Assembly (NCBI GenBank): GCA_001513395.1
Contig: LFTP01000044.1
Location: forward strand, 1-10,775
DNA: 10,775 nucleotides
Source of the DNA: Clostridia bacterium DTU080
GTDB taxonomy: Bacteria > Bacillota > Limnochordia > DTU080
Direction: 5' to 3'
Shown here: one piece after another, positions 6,705-10,775 of the stretch
How positions within the stretch are numbered: position 1 is the stretch's first letter
How the letters are laid out: each line of letters starts with the position of its first letter
Position numbers and translations under genes: made by a program
The notes under the pieces: generated by a model
What the model saw: only the letters and a program-made list of their open reading frames with translations
What the model was told of the DNA's origin: nothing
The model's database searches: none

Positions 6705-7979
6705 ATGAAGAAGCGTTCGTTGTTCGCCGGTCTCATATCGTTCATAGCTGTACTGACTCTGGTTGCGACTCCTCTCCAAGCCAGTCAACAGATTGTCGTG
6801 ATTGATGCTACGTCCAGTATTACAGGGACGGTTCAGGCCGCGGAGGAGTTCACGAAGAAGACGGGTATCAAGGTCGAGGTGCTGGCAACTACCTGGGCTG
6901 AGTTCGAGACGCGCCTGCGCACCATGATCGCCGGCGGATTACCCTTTGACGTGTTCAGAGTTGACCAGGCACGAGGCTATTTGGCCATGGCGTTGGGGTT
7001 CTCCATGCCGCTCAATCAATTCATTGAACGAGACGGATTTGATGTTTCTGCCTTTCCGGATCCGGTGATCAATTACTGGTTGTACGAGCCCACGGGGGAT
7101 CGCTACTCCATTCCGTACGAGGTATCCAGTACCGTGCTATGGTACAGCGCCAACGCCTTTCGTGAGGCGGGTCTGGATCTTTTGCCGACGCAGTGGAATC
7201 ATCCGGATCTGCAATGGGATAGTTTCGTCGAGATCGCCAAGAGGTTGACGAGAGACATTAATGGCGACGGTCAGATCGATCGCTATGGATTGGCCTCTCC
7301 TACGTGGCATGGTGGATTGTACATGGGCATCTGGGGCCAGCGATGGGTTGATCCTTTCACCAACCGTTTCCTCGGTACTTCGCCAGAGGTGGTCGATGCC
7401 TTCACGAAATGGGCCGATTTAGCTTTGGTTCATGGTGTGATTCCGAGGGTCGGAGCACCCCAAGGTGAACAGCCGGCCATGGTTATCGGTCAGACACCGG
7501 GTCGGTTCGCAGTCGATCCCCAGATGTACGGATTGGCCGTTGCCCCGATGCCGTGGGGAACTCAATCCGCTATGCAGGGGGGCATCAATGGTTGGGCGAT
7601 CAGCAGGACTTCCCAGAATCCGGATGCAGCCTGGGAGTTCATCAAGTACTTCACGGCTGACGAAGGAGTTATGCATTGGTCCAATCTTCGATCCGGAAAC
7701 TCACCTGTGGTGCATCGCGCCTACACGAGCAAGTGGGTTGAGATGATCAGTAATCGCCTGTCTTTGCGTCCGGCGAATGTGCAAACAACGATTCTGGGCG
7801 GCAGTGCATACTTCTGGGATGTACCGATCTTGGTATCTCCGGCCTGGCCTAACATCCAACCTCTGTTCATGGGAGCTCTCAGATCCATCGCTGCCGGCGA
7901 GAAAGAGGCAAGGCAAGCCATGGCTGAGATTGAGGGTGCAATAAATGGCTATCTCAGGGAGGCTCCTTTCGTCTGGTGA
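6705..7979 (+). CDS. Second extracellular solute-binding protein, family 1 (sugar-type ABC importer)
   Basis: A 424-residue binding protein of the same broad family as its upstream neighbour. A signal peptide covers about residues 1-26 (MKKR, a hydrophobic core, then PLQA). The mature chain has AEEFTKKTGIKVEVL, then MIAGGLPFDVFRVDQ in the ligand-loop position, a SIPYEVSSTVLWYSANAF hinge block, and the loop D184-I-N186-G-D188-GQI-D192, which fits an EF-hand-like calcium site. The later INGWAISRTSQNPDAAWEFI block is typical of the family. ATG at 6705 is preferred: GGAGGG is 10 bases upstream, while an in-frame TTG at 6696 sits one base from it. The 284-base gap before it (6421-6704) contains no clear terminator or gene; AT-rich TTATATG at about 6620 and AAATAATAG at about 6636 could hold a promoter. 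It shares little close sequence with the first binding protein, so it probably has another ligand. Confidence 0.88.
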   Translation: MKKRSLFAGLISFIAVLTLVATPLQASQQIVVIDATSSITGTVQAAEEFTKKTGIKVEVLATTWAEFETRLRTMIAGGLPFDVFRVDQARGYLAMALGFSMPLNQFIERDGFDVSAFPDPVINYWLYEPTGDRYSIPYEVSSTVLWYSANAFREAGLDLLPTQWNHPDLQWDSFVEIAKRLTRDINGDGQIDRYGLASPTWHGGLYMGIWGQRWVDPFTNRFLGTSPEVVDAFTKWADLALVHGVIPRVGAPQGEQPAMVIGQTPGRFAVDPQMYGLAVAPMPWGTQSAMQGGINGWAISRTSQNPDAAWEFIKYFTADEGVMHWSNLRSGNSPVVHRAYTSKWVEMISNRLSLRPANVQTTILGGSAYFWDVPILVSPAWPNIQPLFMGALRSIAAGEKEARQAMAEIEGAINGYLREAPFVW

Positions 7980-8040
7980 CCGATGACGCAGTGTCTAGCC
8001 GGGATCTGACAGAGCAGACTCTGAAGCGAGCTGCTTGGCT

Positions 8041-8140
8041 TTCCCGGATTCTTGTGGCTGCTGTTCCGGGAACCTCTTGGTATGACGGGTACTGGCGGAC
8101 CTGCTGAAAACGCTGCCAGGGTACAACAGTGTAAACCCGT
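8041..8140 (+). other. Folded segment between the second binding-protein gene and a terminator
   Basis: TTCCCGGA at 8041-8048 pairs perfectly with TCCGGGAA at 8065-8072 around a 16-base loop. Next, ACGGGT at 8085-8090 pairs with ACCCGT at 8135-8140 and encloses CTGGC at 8092-8096 paired with GCCAG at 8115-8119. A strong terminator hairpin follows at 8183. This could be the 3' untranslated region of the binding-protein message, processed or not into a small RNA, or an independent small RNA. No promoter is evident in 7980-8040, and no known RNA family was recognised. Confidence 0.4.
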
Positions 8141-8182
8141 AGCCTCTCGGGGCGAGCCTCAACCGATGATCAGATGCGTCAA

Positions 8183-8231
8183 ACAGCCCCCATCCGTCAC
8201 ACATGCAAGTGACGGGTGGGGCTGTCTTTTT
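8183..8231 (+). terminator. Strong rho-independent terminator
   Basis: ACAGCCCCCATCCGTCAC at 8183-8200 pairs with GTGACGGGTGGGGCTGT at 8209-8225 (one bulge, one G-T) around ACATGCAA, followed by CTTTTT. It is about 200 bases past the stop of the second binding-protein gene and is the first terminator after it, so it should end that transcript. Confidence 0.9.
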
Positions 8232-8493
8232 AGGAACAAGTTGTGATTGACAGGGCTAGAATCACACAGCGGTCTACAAGTCTTACCGCGGGGGCCGGAG
8301 TCTGTCTTTCCGATCTAAGCTTTATTCTTGGTGAGACTTCTGATCGTCATCCCGGATCCACGTCCACTTCACTCTGGGGGTAGCCCGCGGGTCGGGAGGC
8401 CGAGGAAACCTGATGCTTTCCCCCACTGGATCCATCTATGCCGATGTTTTCATGTTTTCCCACAAACCAACGTTCGGGTATCAGGCCGGAGGA
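8232..8493. other. Gene-free stretch with clustered palindromes before the LysM gene
   Basis: TGTGATT at 8242-8248 is mirrored by AATCACA at 8260-8266, with a TTGACA (8247-8252) and a TAGAAT (8257-8262) inside it but at the wrong distance from each other for one promoter. GCGGT at 8269-8273 with ACCGC at 8285-8289 follows directly. Further on, TGGGGG at 8375-8380 and AGC at 8382-8384 pair with GCT at 8415-8417 and CCCCCA at 8420-8425. No open frame in the stretch looks like a gene. The elements could be operators or parts of a leader RNA. Confidence 0.4.
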
Positions 8494-8502
8494 TGTTAGA
8501 AT
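8494..8502 (+). promoter_or_regulatory. Extended -10 promoter of the LysM gene
   Basis: TGTTAGAAT is a TGn-TAGAAT extended -10 element 21 bases before the TTG start, giving a leader of about 15 bases. A weak TTCGGG (8473-8478) lies 18 bases upstream in the -35 place, which an extended -10 box can tolerate. AGGGGG at 8511-8516 is the ribosome site. Confidence 0.55.
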
Positions 8503-8523
8503 GCAGACAAAGGGGGCTACGAT

Positions 8524-9468
8524 TTGAAGAGATTCTCATCGTTGATTCTCATTGTCTTGCTGATCATTGGGTCTTCTCTGCTGTTCTATGCCGCTGCCGC
8601 CGATCGGGGCAACATGCTGATCATCAGTACTACGAATGAGCGATTCCGGACTTGGAAGTGGGAAGGCAAGGGCGGTGCCGGCGCAGACTATCGGATGATC
8701 TGGTCTGACAAGACTGCTGAGGCTTTCCTGGATAGAGTCGCCGCCTCCGTTAAAGATGAAATGAAGGCGCAACTGGACAAGATCGATTTTGCCAAGAATG
8801 TGGCTATAGTCGCCTATCTCGGAGAGGTGCCGACCACCGGATATCGTGTAAAGATCGGCCAGGTGAGCATAGTCGGACAGACCATACTGATTGACATCGG
8901 CATGCTCAACCCACATGTTGACAAGACTGACCGGATTACCGCTCCCATGCTGGATTACCCGTTCGACATAGTGGTATTGCCGCGCCCGGACATTCCCGAG
9001 GGTGAGATCAACTACCAGGTCATCAACCAGCACGGTACGGTGTTGGTTAATCGCTGGACAACGATTAACAAAGCTTCGTCAGCGCCTGCTACGCCATCGA
9101 AGAAAGAAGAGAGCAACAAGCAGGGGGACAAGAAAAAGGAGAAAGAAACCGACGATTTCCATACGGTGAGAACCGGCGAGACTCTGTGGACTCTGGCTCA
9201 GCGTTTCAACACCACTATTGAAACACTGTTGAAGCTCAATCCCGGTTTGGACCCGAATAAACTGTACGTAGGGCAAAGAATCCGGGTCAAGGGAGTCGTT
9301 TTGCTGCCGGCTCCTGTGGCCACGAAAGGCGTGCATGTCGTTCAGACCGGTGAGAGTTTGTGGAGCATCGCCAACGACTATGATGTAACCGTTGAACAGT
9401 TGATCAAGTGGAATAGACTGCTTGACTACGACATCTGGGCCGGGCAACGTCTCAAGGTCCAAGCGTAG
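8524..9468 (+). CDS. Secreted PrcB-like protein with two C-terminal LysM domains
   Basis: The 314-residue protein starts at TTG (AGGGGG seven bases upstream). An N-terminal hydrophobic segment, about residues 5-25, is a signal peptide or membrane anchor. Residues about 85-155 contain KNVAIVAYLGEVPTTGYRVKI, the G--PTTGY-V-I hallmark of the PrcB C-terminal domain, a small beta domain first described in the Treponema PrcA-PrcB-PrtP protease complex. A Lys/Glu-rich linker (about 183-211) follows. Then come two LysM repeats at about 212-255 (HTVRTGETLWTLAQRFNTT to GQRIRV) and 270-312 (HVVQTGESLWSIANDYDVT to GQRLKV). LysM binds peptidoglycan or other N-acetylglucosamine polymers, so the protein probably holds the PrcB-like domain at the cell wall or outer envelope. 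No catalytic residues are evident. It is flanked by its own promoter and terminator, so it is likely a single-gene unit. Confidence 0.85.
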   Translation: MKRFSSLILIVLLIIGSSLLFYAAAADRGNMLIISTTNERFRTWKWEGKGGAGADYRMIWSDKTAEAFLDRVAASVKDEMKAQLDKIDFAKNVAIVAYLGEVPTTGYRVKIGQVSIVGQTILIDIGMLNPHVDKTDRITAPMLDYPFDIVVLPRPDIPEGEINYQVINQHGTVLVNRWTTINKASSAPATPSKKEESNKQGDKKKEKETDDFHTVRTGETLWTLAQRFNTTIETLLKLNPGLDPNKLYVGQRIRVKGVVLLPAPVATKGVHVVQTGESLWSIANDYDVTVEQLIKWNRLLDYDIWAGQRLKVQA

Positions 9469-9483
9469 GCACCCTGAACTAAC

Positions 9484-9516
9484 AAGCTCGTCGCTCATCT
9501 GTGGCGGCGAGCTTTT
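9484..9516 (+). terminator. Rho-independent terminator after the LysM gene
   Basis: AAGCTCGTCGC at 9484-9494 pairs with GCGGCGAGCTT (9503-9513, one G-T pair), followed by a short T-run (CTTTTCTT). It lies 16 bases after the stop codon of the LysM gene and separates it from the phosphatase gene. Confidence 0.85.
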
Positions 9517-9586
9517 CTTGGTGTTCGTGTCGGGTCCGCAGGGTGTATATTAAAACCAGTCGGTCAACAGTGAGGGGAACCGGGCT

Positions 9587-10666
9587 ATGGACGTCTCAAC
9601 ACTGAAGTCTTATTATCACCGCTTGCGCGGGAGATCTCGGCGGCGGATCGTGGTCATCGGCGATGTACACGGCTGTCTGGACGGCTTGTGCCGGGTGTTG
9701 CGGATGACCGAGTTAATCGACGAACGACAGCGGTGGCGGGCCGGTTCGGATGTGCAATTGGTTTTGTGCGGAGACATGGTGGACGAAGGGGCCGCTTCAT
9801 GTGGTGTTGTCAAGCTCGTACAATCCTTGCAACGTGAGGCCGGTGCCAACGTCACAGCTTTGATGGGCAACCACGAGTTGCTGTTGCTGCGAACCTTGGC
9901 GGATGAAGACGCCGAACTACAGTGGGAGACGGCGTGGAGTTGGGCTGATGAAAATCCGGTCTTGAAGCGATTCTTGACGGAAGAAGCCATCCCTCGGCTG
10001 ACTACATCACAAATCCGACGCAGCTTCCAAGACAGCTACATAAGCTCGGGCAGCGTTGAATACCCATCGGATTATGTCGCCAAATGTGAGGCCATAAATC
10101 AGAGGACAACGCTGACCGCGATCAGGCTGCTTCGCGCGGCTTTGGAGCGGGACGGCACTCTGGCTTGGTTAGAAGCCCTGCCAGTGGCAAAGAGAATAGG
10201 CGGGTGGGGATTCTTTCACGGTGGTCCGCCTTGCGGTTTTTCCGGCGGGATAGATGAGCTGAACGAGGCCTTTAGCACGCTCTTACGGAGACGGGAATGG
10301 AACCATCCTTTGTTGGTGCCGCATGTTAGACTGGAAAGCCCGATCTCGACACGGGGCTGGATGAATCAGGGCGAAGCTGCAGTCGATCGTTTGTTGGCCA
10401 GTTTCGGCCTCACCAGGGTGGCATTTGGACACTCCCCCGGGGCCATCGACGGTGTCTTTGGCCGTCTGTCTCATTGCTGGGGCAAGGTCTTCAAAGCGGA
10501 CACGTACTTCTCTTTAGGCATCGAAGGGTGTCTGGAAATCCTCGACGACAGTGTGTGGGCTTTTTATACTCCCGAAAGCCGGCAGATCTATGCTCAGCTG
10601 CATCCGCAAAGAGCATCGCTGCCTGAGCTGGAGATGTTGTGGCCCTCTGCATCAGAGCTTCGGTAG
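9587..10666 (+). CDS. PPP-type metallophosphoesterase (Shewanella-like/lambda-like protein phosphatase family)
   Basis: The 359-residue protein carries the metal-binding signature of calcineurin-like phosphoesterases in order: GDVHG at 25-29, GDMVDEG at 62-68, GNHE at 94-97, a His in FFHGG (His211) and GHSP (His282). These residues bind two metal ions that activate water to cut phosphate esters. HGG and the late KADTYFSLGIEG block place it near the bacterial PPP phosphatases (Shewanella-like phosphatases and relatives), which act on phosphoproteins or small phosphoesters. The usual Arg of the GDxVDRG motif, which contacts the substrate phosphate, is Glu67 here. No signal peptide is seen, so it is cytoplasmic. 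GAGGGG at 9572-9577 supports the ATG at 9587. TATATT at 9546-9551 may be a -10 box but lacks a -35. It is followed by a hairpin terminator and looks monocistronic. Confidence 0.85.
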   Translation: MDVSTLKSYYHRLRGRSRRRIVVIGDVHGCLDGLCRVLRMTELIDERQRWRAGSDVQLVLCGDMVDEGAASCGVVKLVQSLQREAGANVTALMGNHELLLLRTLADEDAELQWETAWSWADENPVLKRFLTEEAIPRLTTSQIRRSFQDSYISSGSVEYPSDYVAKCEAINQRTTLTAIRLLRAALERDGTLAWLEALPVAKRIGGWGFFHGGPPCGFSGGIDELNEAFSTLLRRREWNHPLLVPHVRLESPISTRGWMNQGEAAVDRLLASFGLTRVAFGHSPGAIDGVFGRLSHCWGKVFKADTYFSLGIEGCLEILDDSVWAFYTPESRQIYAQLHPQRASLPELEMLWPSASELR

Positions 10667-10697
10667 GCGTGCGGAGAGTGATCTGCGACAAAAGCCA

Positions 10698-10730
10698 GAT
10701 ACCCCGGACATTCGCCCGGGGTATCTTGTG
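10698..10730. terminator. Terminator hairpin after the phosphatase gene, possibly bidirectional
   Basis: GATACCCCGG at 10698-10707 pairs perfectly with CCGGGGTATC at 10716-10725 around an eight-base loop. The T-run is weak on the plus strand (TTGTG). On the minus strand a TTTT follows five bases after the stem, so it may also end a convergent gene beyond the window. An outer pair, GAGAGTGAT at 10674-10682 and ATCACTCTC at 10747-10755, encloses it. Confidence 0.65.
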
Positions 10731-10775
10731 GGAAGGCTGTCAGCCAATCACTCTCGTGCCGAGTCTTACTCACCG

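Noticed and set aside
8375..8430. Possible cobalamin or TPP riboswitch (AAACCTGATGC and C-rich stem)
   Set aside because: The conserved cores of both classes (the B12 box and the THI box) are missing, and the order of elements does not fit.
1..10775. CRISPR array, insertion sequence or prophage elements
   Set aside because: No regularly spaced repeats, transposase or integrase frames, or terminal inverted repeats with target duplications were found.

Overview
The window comes from a free-living bacterium of moderate GC content. It uses ATG, GTG and TTG starts behind strong purine-rich Shine-Dalgarno sites. It carries extracellular solute-binding proteins with signal peptides and calcium-loop-like motifs, a LysM protein, and simple hairpin/T-tract terminators. 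The style suggests an uncultivated or deep-branching lineage such as Bipolaricaulota/Acetothermia, Armatimonadota or Chloroflexota. That placement is a guess from protein style; no marker gene is present.

The left 2.6 kb, on the minus strand, is a defence locus. Its centre is a complete 776-residue GmrSD-type protein (DUF262, then a DUF1524-like nuclease domain, then DUF4268). Upstream is a frame-broken stub that reads like the last ~30-40 residues of a type I restriction specificity subunit (HsdS), whose TGA overlaps the GmrSD-like start codon as ATGA. Downstream, 12 bases after its stop, a reading frame opens that looks like the N-terminus of an HsdR subunit and runs off the window. I read this as a type I restriction operon with a GmrSD-like gene embedded between hsdS and hsdR. 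The front of the operon (hsdM and most of hsdS) has been lost, while the GmrSD-like gene is intact.

The rest of the window, all on the plus strand, is a row of mostly independent genes: a CDP-alcohol phosphatidyltransferase (2814-3473); a ~330-residue protein with a BtrH/C39-like N-terminal fold and no known function (3888-4877); two unlinked extracellular solute-binding proteins of sugar-type ABC importers with no permease or ATPase genes beside them (5164-6420 and 6705-7979); a secreted PrcB-like/double-LysM protein (8524-9468); and a PPP-type metallophosphoesterase (9587-10666). Gaps of about 120-550 bases separate them, so most are probably transcribed singly.

The gaps hold real structure: a 13-bp nested stem before the first binding protein, a folded segment ending in a strong terminator after the second, clustered palindromes before the LysM gene, and terminators after the LysM and phosphatase genes. 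No tRNA, rRNA, CRISPR array or insertion sequence was seen.
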